From Pinus tabuliformis (lineage: Eukaryota > Streptophyta > Pinopsida > Pinales > Pinaceae): 64,000 nucleotides of DNA. Under the pieces are notes generated by a model that saw nothing but the letters and a program-made list of their open reading frames with translations, had not been told where the DNA came from and did no database searches. Every line of letters begins with the position of its first letter. Within the stretch, counting starts at the first letter, position 1. Below are positions 11,455 through 22,469 of this stretch, piece by piece. The stretch is taken from contig CM062805.1 of the NCBI GenBank assembly GCA_031772625.1, forward strand, positions 802,681,592-802,745,591, given 5' to 3'. Made by a program: the position numbers and the translations under genes.

Positions 11455-14400
11455 ATGGCTATTATGCATATTGAATGGCCCTCTGTGACTGAACATTAGC
11501 GTGGGATCGCGAAGCGGTTTTGTGAATACTTCCCCCGCCACACATTACTCATCCTATGGTATCGTGCGGATGAGCCGATATACCACCCCCCTCCATAAGA
11601 GGTGCTATAGAAACCACTTATCGCATCCCACTAAATGAAAAAATGTCAAATCCTCCTGCTGATGCACTTGTCCAAATCCTGAAACCTGCCAAATTCTTGA
11701 CTTTGTATAAAAAACAAAACAATCATTTCGTCGTTCTATTCTGCGAAACTATACATCCATGCAAACTTAATGACGAGGTCAACCAGCTTGTGCTTCTAAT
11801 CGCCAACCAACTTCAAAAATTTGTGGACGATGACGCTCAGAGTCCTCCATTCACACACAATGTACCTGCATTCCGTTTCCCATCCCTAAAGACAGGTATT
11901 TACCAAATTCCCATCAAAGAAACCCTCTGAATTATTGCTTTCACTACAAATTTAATTGAAAAGAATCCCAATTCACCATAGTACAGTCACCATACTTGAA
12001 ATTCAAGTTCCCAAACCTCCTATTTCATCATTTTTACTTAAAGAACCTTACTTTCCTTTCTGAATCCACAAGAACCGATATGGAAACTCCGGTATCCCTA
12101 AATATTGCACCCATTACCACCCCTCACTGTGATTTAGACTATATTCCCCTGACAGATAAGGATTTTCAAATAAAAGACCTAACCACTGATAAAGACCATT
12201 TTAAAGTGTTTTACCAATGCCAAGATAATCACTTGAATGGTTGTGATGCCATAGGATTGTGGGAATCCAATCTTCCAATGTATTTTCTCCCCTCTGTGCA
12301 TGTTTTCCCTGACATAATCCATCAATGCCATGCAAATTATGACCCGAACCACAGAGCAGTGATGTCTCCCAATCAAACAGTCCTCTTCATAATAACTGTT
12401 GATTCAATCAATGAAATACTGCAATTTCATCCTAGTCAAGCCCTCACCCCCATTTCCCTTGGAAATTTGCTTGAGAAATCAACCAAATTATCCCAATCTG
12501 AACTCAATTGCCTCTGCTAGACTTTCATATCAAAACAACATCAACCTAAAGATCCCCCTCCTTATATGTCAACTTTCTTCATAGATACAGGTAAAATCAT
12601 AGTTGATATGATAGCTGCAGTCATGGGATTCAACACTAGTGAGTTTGTAGATGAGTTGACCCTAGTGTTGATGTCTATCTTTACCCCTGTTCAGCCCCCT
12701 GCTGTCAAGTACGATTATGCTTCATTTATTGCTGAGAAAATCCATGACCAGTTCATGATATCAGAGAATGAAAAGGTTTTCAAGTATTCCATCTTCATAT
12801 ATCACCTCATCCTCTACTCTCAGTCTAATAAGTTTCCATTTTCTGTCAAGAAACTTGATACAAAGGGTAATCCAAGGTTTGTCATCTTTTGGACTTCTAT
12901 CTTCCATGAATCTTTTGTTTTCCCTTATTCACATAGTGAGTTCATTGATCAGTTTGTCCACCCAGCAACCACCTTGCTGGCAGGAAATCCTACTCCTAGG
13001 ATTAATGATGAGATCAAAAGGATCCTCCAGCTGTCAAAACAATACAGGGTAGGTGACTGGTACTTGTACCAGAATCACATAGAAATCAGGGTATATGGGT
13101 GTGAGCTTCCCCCATTCAAGCTACCTAAATATGTTCCAATGAGGTTGTTTGCATTGGAGTATTATAGACAAATGATACACTCAGATCTGATACATTTTAC
13201 TAAGGCCAAGAAGAAAGCACAACTGAGAATCAAAGATCATCTAGGCCCATTTGTCTGCGATAATAGGGAAGCATGGAAAGCAGTAGAGAAAATCCTAGAA
13301 GACCACATGAGGTTAAACAAAAGTTTTGATTGGACTCCATATGACCCCCATAGTTTCATCTATGATAGGAGAATGAAAAATAGACTATCTCCATATTTTC
13401 ATCACATAATTACAAAGATTGAGCAATATGTTAACATGGATGAATGGAGAGAAGGTACCCTTGTAGAAATGGATAGAGATTAGGTCAATATATAAAATGT
13501 CATGAAAGATCTAGAAAAGACACTTGACCTGAATTCTTTTAGACAGGTGAAATTTTAGACTTCTCACAACTCAACATCAGGGACTAGTGCCTCAATAGCT
13601 GATACCTCTCAAAGGCATTCACAGGAGACTAGTACACCACTTGTAGAGACATCATAGGGAAAAGAAAAAGAGACCAGCACTCAAGCAACATGGTAATAAA
13701 GTATGTCAAAATAGCCTGAAACCTCTCAAGAACAGGCTCAAACATAGGCCCACCCAACTCAAATTAACATGGGAGATCCACTAGTTTTACAAACTCCTCT
13801 GAATGGGGAAAAGAGCTTAAAGATAGACAGGGAAGTAGCTACCCCTACCAGTGGTCCATCAGATCAGCCTGGTGCTAAGAGGCACAGGTTATATCCTCAT
13901 TCAGAAGAGGAATTTTTTGAAGAAACTACAAAAATTTAGAGAAATGAAGGTGTAGACAGTCAGCATACTTTCTCAGCAGGTGGGACACCTTCTAGCTCAA
14001 AAAGGCCGGAGCTAGAAAGACAACAAAGTGCTGAAGTATCATCCTTCAGGGCTTGAGTTAATAAGAACCTAGACATTAAAGAGAAGTTCAAAGAAATAAA
14101 GGCCAGAAATGAACCACTAAGGATCCAAGTCTACAATCAATTTTTAAAGATGGCTCCCACCAATTAGAATGGGTTGATGTCAGCCTATGACATCAAGGAA
14201 GGAAAGATGCAAATGAGCTTTTTCAAGCCCAAAGTATAGCAGCCTCAGTCAATAGTGGACTACCTCAAGACTGATTTTGAGGTCATGGCCAAAGACATTC
14301 ACCCCCTAGACCAGATTGAATTACATAATCAAACAGGGGAGATGGTGTATTCAACATTGACAAGAAAAGCCATGATGGCCCAAAGATTGGAGAATTCATT

Positions 14401-14998
14401 AAATAACACAACTGCTCAGTTACAACTAGAAAAAGCCTCCTCATAGGCTAAGGACAATAGCATAAAATCATTGGAAGAATTGATTATTGGGCTGGGTCAT
14501 AACCCAAAGGATGTAAACGCTGTAGAGGCCTTGATAAAGAAAAAAGATGAAGACATAGCTACCTTGAGAAAGCAATTAAAGTTTCCTCCATCAAGCCATC
14601 CACAAACTGCTGAAGTTACTCAAAAGAAATCTGAAGAAGAGCTTATGGACTTAGTCCTCAAGCTTAATGAACAGTTGAAGGAGACTGAGCAAGAATTAAA
14701 AAAATAACTAAAGAGCAAGCAGGGTGAATCGACCTCTCAGTCTCAAAATGTGATACTAGTGGTCTCCATGGCAGTCCCCTCAACACTTGTAACATCTCTG
14801 GCACCAAATGTCCCTTTGGTCACAACAAAGACAATTACAGGCACAAGCACGGGAGTAGCATAGGTAGGAACTTCATGTTTGAGTACTGAGGAGTTAATCA
14901 AGTCCCTGGAGGAGATGAAACTCCAAGTCTCTGAAATACAAAAGGTAATGGAAAAATTTGTTACCTTAGAACAGAAACATGATGTTGATCCATAAAAT
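11455..14998 (+). pseudogene. U3-encoded large reading frame, 5' LTR copy (function unknown)
   Basis: A broken reading frame lies wholly inside the U3 of the LTR. The first candidate ATG is 11455 (MAIMHIEWPSV), with an in-frame TAG at 11497 that is also present in the 3' copy. The longest open piece is 305 codons (12566-13483). The N-terminal two thirds (to about 13480) looks like a folded domain, mixed hydrophobic and aromatic, with 'KKQNNHFVVLF', 'HVFPDIIHQCHANYDPN' and 'YCELPPFKLPKYVP'-like blocks. A Ser/Thr/Gln-rich linker follows (13490-14050), then a charged region of coiled-coil character (14255-14707). I recognise no known family. Stops at 13655, 13712 and 14054 are shared with the 3' copy; others, such as 13481, are private. 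Confidence 0.75.
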
Positions 14999-15134
14999 TT
15001 TCCTAATGTCTGTTAAGGGCTTTTCAAAGGTGAGGTCCTTCTGTAGTGTTTTCACCTGCTGAGCCAAGCCTTTATTTTTATTCACTTCTTTAGCAAAATT
15101 ATTTTTTCAGATATGAAACACAAGTGAAATATTA
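14993..15134 (-). other. Inverted segment in the 5' LTR of element 1
   Basis: About 14993-15105 is the reverse complement of about 27412-27515 in the 3' LTR. About 15106-15134 is the reverse complement of about 28711-28740. The two pieces are inverted separately, in A'-C' order, with the intervening sequence lost. The second piece lies between short inverted arms (GTTTAATATT and AATATTAAAAC in the 3' copy), which could have promoted the flip. Confidence 0.85.
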
Positions 15135-15730
15135 AAACGAAAAAGTATATTTCAGAAAGTTCTTAATTGCAATCTGTCTTTAAAATCATTTTTATTCTAA
15201 ATGTTTTCTTCTAAACTATCATAGGCAAGGAATTCTTAATTGCTATTTTCTTCTTAGTTTACCATTGTGGTCATTTAATAAGAAATTCTTAATTGCTTTT
15301 TATTAGTGATCATTCACTTTCCCTCATCTTAAAACTTGTTGAAGGATTCTTAATTGCCCTTCTTCCCTTTTAAGACCATTCCACCCTTTCAAGTTACCAT
15401 TTGTCCCTATTTAGCTATCTTTTCCTATGAAGCACTCCTTTGTTGAATCATCCAAATCCATTTTAGCCATCTGTAGTTGACTCCATAGCTCAATGGCCTG
15501 AGATACTCTATTCTATCCATCTGCTCCTGAATTCCACCAACAAACACAATCAAAACCCCCAAGCTTTCATAGCTAGCTTAATATCTTATAAAACAAAGCT
15601 AAATCTTAAAGAGATATGCCTCTCTAAGTATATTATTGGTTAGATTTTGTACTTAAAAGTTGGTTTGTGGTTACCTCGAACCCCTTTTCTTATTCTTACA
15701 ACTTCAAGGAAAATTTGAGTGATAACATAG

Positions 15731-15748
15731 TGGCGAATCCACTGGGGA
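15731..15748 (+). promoter_or_regulatory. Primer binding site of element 1
   Basis: TGGCGAATCCACTGGGGA begins three bases after the LTR end ATAACA. It belongs to the TGGCGACTCnnCTGGGGA type seen in plant gypsy elements of the Tat/OTA group. The same pattern occurs at 51530 in the nested element and, on the minus strand, at 30508-30525 and 58717-58734. I do not assign the exact primer tRNA. Confidence 0.75.
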
Positions 15749-15879
15749 AACCAATTCCTCAATCAAAATAAATCTTTAAGAAAGTTTAAATCTCATATCT
15801 AAAGCCTCTTAAAGAAATCATATAAGTTGTTTGTTGATATCAATTAAGAAAAACCAAAAAAAAAACCTAAAAACTTGGC

Positions 15880-17340
15880 CTCAGAAAGGACTTGTTATGC
15901 TACACCAAATCCGGATCCCAATTCACCACAAGTGTTTGAGAACCCCAATTTGATCCCCAGAATTCTTAGGAGATAGGAAAGTCAAGAAATTTCTACTAGT
16001 TCTCGGCCCACCTTCAGATCAAGATCCTATCCTGTTAGGTGGATTTATCTTGAAGACCAATCCTTTGAAGAGTACTTTGAGACGTCTTTGTTTAGGACTT
16101 CATCCAATTCTGAATTAATTGACCTAGTCCCAGACCCAATATTCATCGAAGAATTACAACTTCAAGCTGTCAATTTGTCAATTGACAGACATTTGCAGAA
16201 CTCAATACAATCTGACCTTACCACTGAGGAACACCCAATCCATCTGTAGTCACTATTGCTTCTACAAGCTTATCATCTTTTCCTCATACATCTCAACCTC
16301 AAACCATTCCACATCAGCCCATCACCTCCAGTCCTCCATCCAAAACTCAAACACCCATCGTTATCCCAACCCCAGCTATTGTTTCATCATTACCTATAGT
16401 AATGCAAAAATATATGCCTCCCTGGTATTACCAGCAAACTTAGGTGCCATGCCCCAAGATTATCAAAGTAAGATCACTCAGTTTGATGGTACTGGTACCT
16501 ATACAACCCAACAACACACCAAAAAGATGATTGATTACTTTGAAATTTATGAAATAAATGATGATGATGTATGAATGAGAATATTTGTTCAGAGTCTAAC
16601 TGGAGAAGTTAGAACTTGGTTTAGAGCTCTAGCAACAAACAGTATAGACAGCAGACAGCCTAGAAACTCTCCATAGACAATTCCTGAACTGATGGGAGAA
16701 AAAGAAATATCCTCTTCAGATTCTATCTGAGTATGAAAACCTAAAGAGAGGAACACAAGAAACTATGCAAGATTATTGCACAAGATTCAACAATGTCTAT
16801 AAAGCCATCCCTAAAAAACTAAGACCCCCACCTGATTTAACCTTAATCAAATTTCCTGATGGATTTGATTCTGACATGGCCTTCCAGCTAAGAGAATGGG
16901 CCCCTCACACTCTAGAAGATATGCAAATTATAGTTGTCAGTGTTGAAGCCAACCTAATGTCTAAAAGAGCCAAAGCTAGGAGTGAAAGGAGAATACCCTT
17001 AAAGGAAGAAGCCTCACCTGTTGAAAAAAAACTAGATGCTATAATTAAAGGGATGGATAGGCTAGGAGATAGAGTGGAAACAATTGAAAGGAAATCTCCT
17101 TGGGATGGTCATCCAACCAACACAGGGAGAAATCCTAATTTTAGAAAAAAATCAAAACCAAAACCGTGGGAAGACTGGTCCAGATCAAAACATTAGACCC
17201 CCTTTCCAGGAAAATTATGCAGAAGGCTCTAACTTTGAAGAACCTAAAGAGGACACTCAAATAAATATGATGGGACTCAATAATGAAAGAGAAGTTTTCT
17301 TGACCCAAGAGGGTCAAGAGGCCCACATTCTTAAATAGTT
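15880..17340 (+). pseudogene. gag of element 1, broken
   Basis: Coding character begins near 15900. An N-terminal segment with 'YPVRWIYLEDQSFEEYFE' is followed by a Ser/Thr/Pro-rich stretch (about 16260-16440). The gag core at about 16450-16960 includes 'KITQFDGTGTYTTQQHTKKM', 'VQSLTGEVRTWFRAL' and 'MQDYCTRFNNVYKAIP'. A basic tail follows to about 17340. Stops near 16572 and frameshifts near 16640-16700 and 17195 break it. I found no CX2CX4HX4C zinc knuckle in the tail, unlike most plant gypsy gags. The minus-strand gag at 35040-36395 is homologous and also appears to lack one. Confidence 0.82.
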
Positions 17341-17354
17341 TCAAACCCAGTTAG

Positions 17355-18590
17355 GTGAATCATTCGACTTTAGGGAGGGATATGACACAACCATCTATGA
17401 GGTGCATAAGCAAATACAACTTAAGGAGTAGGAGAATTAATGTTCCTGAAGCAAACAAGCAAAAGGCTCCAAAACAGACCATTAAAGGTAAGACAATCAC
17501 AACACCTATACATATTCTTTCTAGATCAGACCCTAATCCCTCTAACCCAATAATTGAAGATGTCTCTGATAATCAACCAAACAATAAACAACCTTCCATT
17601 CCCCTTCCTTCCAAAGGAACTGTGGAAGAAACTCCAGAAGTTGATTTAGGAGAACCTGGTAATTATAATTTCACTCCTGAAAAGGAGAGAAACACAGAAA
17701 ATAGAGAGAATGCTACTGTTCGAAACACAAAAGCCCAAATAGAAAAACCATTTAATCTAGAGAATGAGGTAGGTAAGCTTAAAATTTTTGTTCCATTGTT
17801 TGAATTAGCTAAACATGATTCCTACTGAAATCAAATCAATAGATCACTCAAAATCACTGGAACTGAAGACTCAGTTAATTTTTTTGATGACCAGCCTGAA
17901 TTAATATTTGGCCCAGAAGTGTATGGAAAACCATTAGAAGGAGGAATTCCTCCTTTCTATGTGAGCTTAAACATACATGATAAGATTCTTCACAATGCCA
18001 TGTTTGATTCTGGGGCATCTCACAACCTTATGCCCAAGTCTGTAATGGAAAAACTAGACCTAGACATCACTAGACCATACAAAGATCTCTTTTCTTTTGA
18101 TTCTAGTGAGGTAAGATGTTTAGGATTCATAAAAGACTTGTGTGTCTCATTGGTTCAATACCCTCCAAAAACAATTTTAATGGATATAGTGGTAGCAGAT
18201 ATACCACTAAAATATGGTATGTTATTGTCCAGATCCTGGGGTGCTAAGCTTCAGGGATCTCTTCAATTGGACATATCCTATGCTACTATATTGGTTTTCG
18301 GCCAACCAAAGAAACTATACAAAGAAACATTGATGAAATATGTAGTAAGTAGTCAGGAAAAACCACAAAATTTCCCCATCTACTCAATACACTCTGATAT
18401 GGACTTATTCATTCTTTACAATGCAGAAACCAATCCTTCCAATAGTGTAGAAGTTTTAGCAGCAGAACCAGGAGAAATTAAAAAAGAAAAATCAAGCGTT
18501 CAAATTCAAGAAATATCAGATACCAAAGAAAAACTAGATGAGAATGAAAAACCAAATCCCATTGTTAAACAAATTCCTACCTCCCCTGAC
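17355..18590 (+). pseudogene. Aspartic protease region of element 1
   Basis: A linker rich in Pro, Asn and Glu (17355-17828) leads into the protease at about 17919-18420. The catalytic motif is in 'NAMFDSGASHNLMP' (Asp codon near 18004), the D-S-G triad of retroviral-type proteases. The downstream 'DIVVADIPLKYGMLLSRSWG' block holds the flap-to-C-terminal region found in this group. Two stops at about 17826-17840 separate linker and protease. From 17919 the frame stays open for 307 codons and runs straight into the second RNase H. The protease would process the Gag-Pol polyprotein; this copy is inactive because the surrounding polyprotein is broken. Confidence 0.88.
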
Positions 18591-18599
18591 ACCAATTAT

Positions 18600-19010
18600 G
18601 AGCACGAAAGTATTTGGCATTTAGAACTTGATGGCTCAGTCAATAAACTAGGGGCAGGAGTAGGAGTTTGGGTGTACAATTTAGAAAATGACCATGCTGA
18701 AGGCCATGCCTATAGATTAAATTTTAAGTGCATCAATAATATGGTAGAGTATGAGGCTCTATTACTAGGTCTCAAACCTGTTAAAAGATTAGGAGCAATT
18801 AGAGTATCTACCATGGGAGATTCTGAATTAATCATTAAATAGATCAAAGAAAATATTTAACTAGGGATCCTAGATTATGATATTACAGAGGAACAGTGAT
18901 AGAAATTCTCAATACTTTTTTGGAAACTCAGCTTGCTACAATCCCTAGAAAACATAACTTGCAATCCCACAGTCTGGCAATGTTTGCCAGCACCTGCAAA
19001 TTACCTTTCA
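18600..19010 (+). pseudogene. Archaeal-type RNase H (aRNH) between PR and RT
   Basis: The frame reads 'IWHLELDGSVNKLGAGVGVWV' (catalytic Asp near 18630), then 'NNMVEYEALLLGL' (Glu near 18751) and 'VSTMGDSELIIK' (Asp near 18819). After a stop at 18841 it continues with an 'IPRKHNLQSHSLAMFAS' block. This matches the RNase H pattern DG(S/A)...E(Y)EAL..G...GDS.L...P...N..(A)D.LA, but the last Asp position is changed. In family knowledge, Tat elements carry an additional RNase H of archaeal type. Here it lies upstream of RT and just after the protease. The truncated start of the same domain is seen at 34304-34221 on the minus strand, also directly after the protease. Confidence 0.82.
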
Positions 19011-20505
19011 AACCTAATCATCAGTTTACTGCTGAAATTAGGCACAGGCCAGCCATCCCTAATAATCTGAAGAACTGGCAGGTTTTTGATAGTGATGAGC
19101 AGATTAATAACTTTTTAACTTTAGATCAAGAGTTTTCTAATAGTAACATAGATGTTGATACAGTAGCTAATTCAAATCAGATAGATGAGGTAGAAACAAA
19201 CATTTTGGAAGAAAGTTTGCTAAATATGCTTCATCCCACAAAATTCACACAAAAATAAGTTCAAGACCTTAAGCAAATGGACCTTGATGAACTAATTGAA
19301 GAGGAAACAAAGGTTATTAACCTAAAGGACAATCATCTGCCTAAAGGATTAACTCCTCTAGAAGATCTATTTGATTCCAATGAAATTCCCAAGAAACCTA
19401 AAATGGAACCATTAAAAGCAGATATTGAAGAATACAACTTAGGAACAAAGGAAAATCCAAAGATGATAAAATTGTCAAATTCCTTACCTCCTGATAAAAA
19501 GTTAAAGTATGTTGAACTTATGAGGGAATTCTAGGATGTCTTTGCCTAGAGCTACAAAGATTTGAAGTCATATGACACCTCCATTATTCATCATACTATA
19601 CCTCTGAAAGAAAATCAAAATCCCTTTAAACAAAAACTCAGGAGAATCAACCTTGTATTATTACCACTGATTGAAAAGGAAATTAAATGTATGTATGAAG
19701 CGAGGATTATTTCCCCTATTAGATTTTCAGAGTGGGTGTCTAACTTGGTATCTACTAGGAAGAAAATTGGGGAAATAAGGTTATGTGTTGATCTAGGAAA
19801 TGTGAATAAGGCTTCTCTGAAAGATAACTACCTACCCAAGATGAATCATATTTTGCAAAGGGTAGTGGGTTCTTCTAGAATTTCACTTTTAGATGGGTTT
19901 TTAGGATATAACTAGATCCTGGATCATCCTGATGACCAAGAGAAAACTGCTTTTACAACACCATGGGGCATTTTTATGTACATCAAAATGCCATTTGGAC
20001 TAAAAAATGCAAGAGCAACTTTCCAGAGGGCAATGGACATTGTATTTGCCAAATAAATCTGTGATTTTCTTGTTATATATCTGGATGATCTAACTATTTT
20101 TTCTAAATCAGATCAATAGCACTTCGACCATCTTAGACAAGTCTTTCTAAAATGCAGAAAATATGGTATTTCTTTGAATCCAAAGAAGTCCTTGTTCGGC
20201 CTGGAGGAATGTAAACTTTTAGGTCACATCATTTCTAAGGATGACATTCGAATTGACCCTTCTAGAATAGAAGCTACTCTATAGATACCTCATCCAAGAA
20301 GTATCAAATAACATCAAGCTTTGCTAAGGAAGATAAATTTCTTAAGAAGATTCATTTCTAACTTAACAAAGCTTATTAGATTACTAAATAACATGCTTAA
20401 AAAGGATTCAAGTATCAAATGGACAGTAGAGGCCAATCAATCATTTGAAGAAATCAAAATGGCCTTAACCAAAACACCAGTCCTCACTATTCCACAATTT
20501 TGATA
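19010..20505 (+). pseudogene. Reverse transcriptase of element 1, with upstream linker
   Basis: A linker (about 19010-19530) containing 'NWQVFDSDEQINNFLTL' joins the aRNH to RT. RT begins with 'SYDTSIIHHTIPLKENQNPFK' and continues with the 'SPIRFSEWVSNLV' block, 'RLCVDLGNVNKASLKDNY', 'AFTTPWGIFMYIKMPFGLKNA' and the catalytic YLDD at 20078-20089. 'LLGHIISK' and 'FLRRFISN' follow in the thumb and connection. Stops occur near 19532, 19913, 20054, 20117, 20281 and 20309. Many could come from CAG, CAA or TGG codons by single transitions. The layout equals that of element 2, which is far better preserved. Confidence 0.9.
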
Positions 20506-20915
20506 GGGACTTCATAATTTTTTCTTTTGCATCAGAACACACCATAGTAGCAATTTTATTACAAAAGGATGATCAAGGATGTGAGAAACCTATAGCCTTT
20601 TTTAGTAAAGCACTTAGAGATGCATCATTAAAATATAAAATAATGGAAAAATAATCTTTTGCACTGGTAAAAGCCATTAAGGACTTGAGAGTCTACATAT
20701 TATACTCTCATGTGATAGCCTATGTACCTAATGCAGTTGTCAAAGACATCCTAACTGAGGATGGAATTGAGGAAAAAAGTGGTAAATGGGTTGCTACCGT
20801 CTTAGAGTATGATATAGAGATAAAACCTACAAAATTGATAAAAGGACACAGATTGGCCAAACTCATGGTAGAAACTAATTGTCAAGCCCTGGACATAAAT
20901 GAAATGGATAACTAA
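20506..20915 (+). pseudogene. Degenerate gypsy-type RNase H (connection-like) of element 1
   Basis: After RT comes the domain that in ordinary gypsy elements is the catalytic RNase H. Its shape is recognisable ('FSFASEHTIVAILLQKDDQG', 'KPIAFFSKAL', 'FALVKAIKDLRVYILYSHVIAYVP', 'KWVATVLEYDIEIKPTKLIKG'). The catalytic positions are gone. The Asp of the usual 'tDAS' is Phe in FSFAS. The Glu of 'ekE' reads as a stop or a neutral residue. The Asp of 'TDH' and the final Asp of 'ADaLSR' are absent. Element 2 has the same losses, so the loss predates the decay of this copy. A structural tether role, as in retroviral RT, is the likely remaining function in the active ancestor. Confidence 0.82.
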
Positions 20916-21039
20916 CAGGAGATGACGACTCCACAAATCAGCCAGGCCTTTTCAGACTCACCTTGGTATGTTGATGTAATTTATGTTTTACAAAACTTGC
21001 AGGCTCCTCCAGGGTTATCCAGAAAAAAGAATAGGTTTT

Positions 21040-22175
21040 TGAAAATGAAAGCTTCAAAGTTTTGTATCTTAGATAATACTCTTTTTTGGAAAAATCATGA
21101 ATGAATTTTATTGAATTGTTTATTAAAAGATGAAGCTGACAAGGCTCTTCAAGAATTTAATGTAGGATATTGTGGTAGACACCACTATTGGAAATCAACT
21201 GCAGATAAGATCTGAAGGGTTGGATTCTATTGGCCAACCTTGTTTACAGATGTGAAGAAATTTTTAACTTCTTGCCATAAATGTCAAAATTTTTAAGGCA
21301 AGAGAAATTTATTACCTTTACCCTTGAAATCCATTTCCACCGAGAAACCTTTTCAACAATGGGGTCTTGACTTCATTGGAGAAATCCATCCACCCTCTTC
21401 AGGCCAACACAAATAGATACTCACTACCACTGACTATTTTAATAAATGGATAGAGGTCATCCCCTCCAGATAGGTCAATGAGACAGTGATCATAGGTTTC
21501 CTAGAGACCAATATATTGTCCAGGGTTGGTTGCCCCACTAAAATCATTACTGATAATGCTACAACTTTCAAATCAAAGAAAATTATCAGTTTTTGTAACA
21601 AGTATCATATTATAGTGGGCCATTCCAAAGTTTATTACCCTCAAGGGAATGGACTGAATGAATCTTCCAACAAGAGTCTCATTAATATCATCAAAAAACT
21701 ATTGGAAGAGAACAAGAAGACTTAGCATAAAAAATTGATAAATGCATTATGGGCAGATAGGCTTACAACCAAAAAATCCATTGGAACCAGTCCTTATGAA
21801 TTAGTATATGGCATGGAGGCTATTTTTCCCTCATCATTAGGAGTTCCTATTATGAAGATACTCCAAGAAGCTCAACTGGAACCTAATGATATCCAAAGAA
21901 GGGTAAATGAAAATATCAATTTACAGTAGACCAGAGAGGAAGTGTACCAAGGATCCCAAGTGTTGCATGATAAGCTTAAGAAGATGTTTGACAAAAGAAC
22001 CAAGGCAGAAGATTTCTACCTTGGAGATAAAGTGTTAAGATGGGATTCCAGAAGAGAGGATAAGGGGAAACATGGGAAGTTTGACTTCCTGTGGAAGGGA
22101 CCATACATCATCTATGCTTTCAAGGAAAACAATGCAGATTTTTTCTTAAAAACTTAGATGGCACAGGAGTAGAAT
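21040..22175 (+). pseudogene. Integrase of element 1, broken
   Basis: An HHCC-like zinc region lies at about 21140-21290 (ends with 'CHKCQNF'; the first His is Asn here). The core has a D,D-E pattern: Asp in 'GLDFIGEIH' (about 21369), Asp in 'ITDNATTF' (21552) and Glu in 'GLNESSNKS' (about 21662). C-terminal blocks 'SPYELVYGMEAIFPSS' and 'DKVLRWDSRREDKGKHGK' with 'FLWKGPYII' end near 22155. Stops occur near 21103, 21214, 21295, 21415, 21471, 21724 and 21928. The family inserts the DNA copy into the genome. No chromodomain is seen after the C-terminal block. Confidence 0.9.
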
Positions 22176-22469
22176 AAGGACTAGTCAATGGTCAGATGTT
22201 AAAGCATTATTTTGATCCTACTTAGTAATTCTATAATATTCTTAACATGTACATACTATATCCTTTTTACTGTCACAATGTTGATTGGATAGTAAGTTTT
22301 TGAAGTTGAAGCCCGAAGAGAAGGCCCTAAGCTTCACAAGCATCATTCTCATACATACAATAAAGCAGAAAGCAAAGAAGATTGTAGAGCACAGTCACAG
22401 TAATTCAGAGGCCTTTGATCTACTATTCTTGACTTTCCACCAGGAAAAGCCATCCCCACGTGGAGCCAT
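22176..22469 (+). promoter_or_regulatory. 3' untranslated region ending in a GTGGAGCCAT motif before the 3' LTR
   Basis: This short stretch holds no gene. It ends AAAAGCCATCCCCAC followed by GTGGAGCCAT, immediately before the LTR start at 22470, where the plus-strand primer (polypurine tract) is expected. The block is not a long purine run, but it is matched before the 3' LTRs of element 2 (40144-40168), the nested element (52896-52912) and, on the minus strand, the deleted element (33601-33615). Confidence 0.6.

Larger units (their letters stand above)
10046..15727 (+). mobile_element. 5' LTR of element 1, rearranged and lacking its TATA box
   Basis: This copy is 5682 bp, against 6869 bp for the 3' copy. 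The two are collinear from the start to about 14990. A segment matching the 3' copy in inverted orientation then occupies about 14993-15134, and roughly 1.2 kb equivalent to 27516-28711 is missing. The missing block includes the TATA box seen at 28511, so this LTR has no visible core promoter. Similarity resumes at about 15133 through U5 to ATAACA at 15727. A CpG-containing block at about 11390-11600 precedes the U3 reading frame. Confidence 0.9.
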
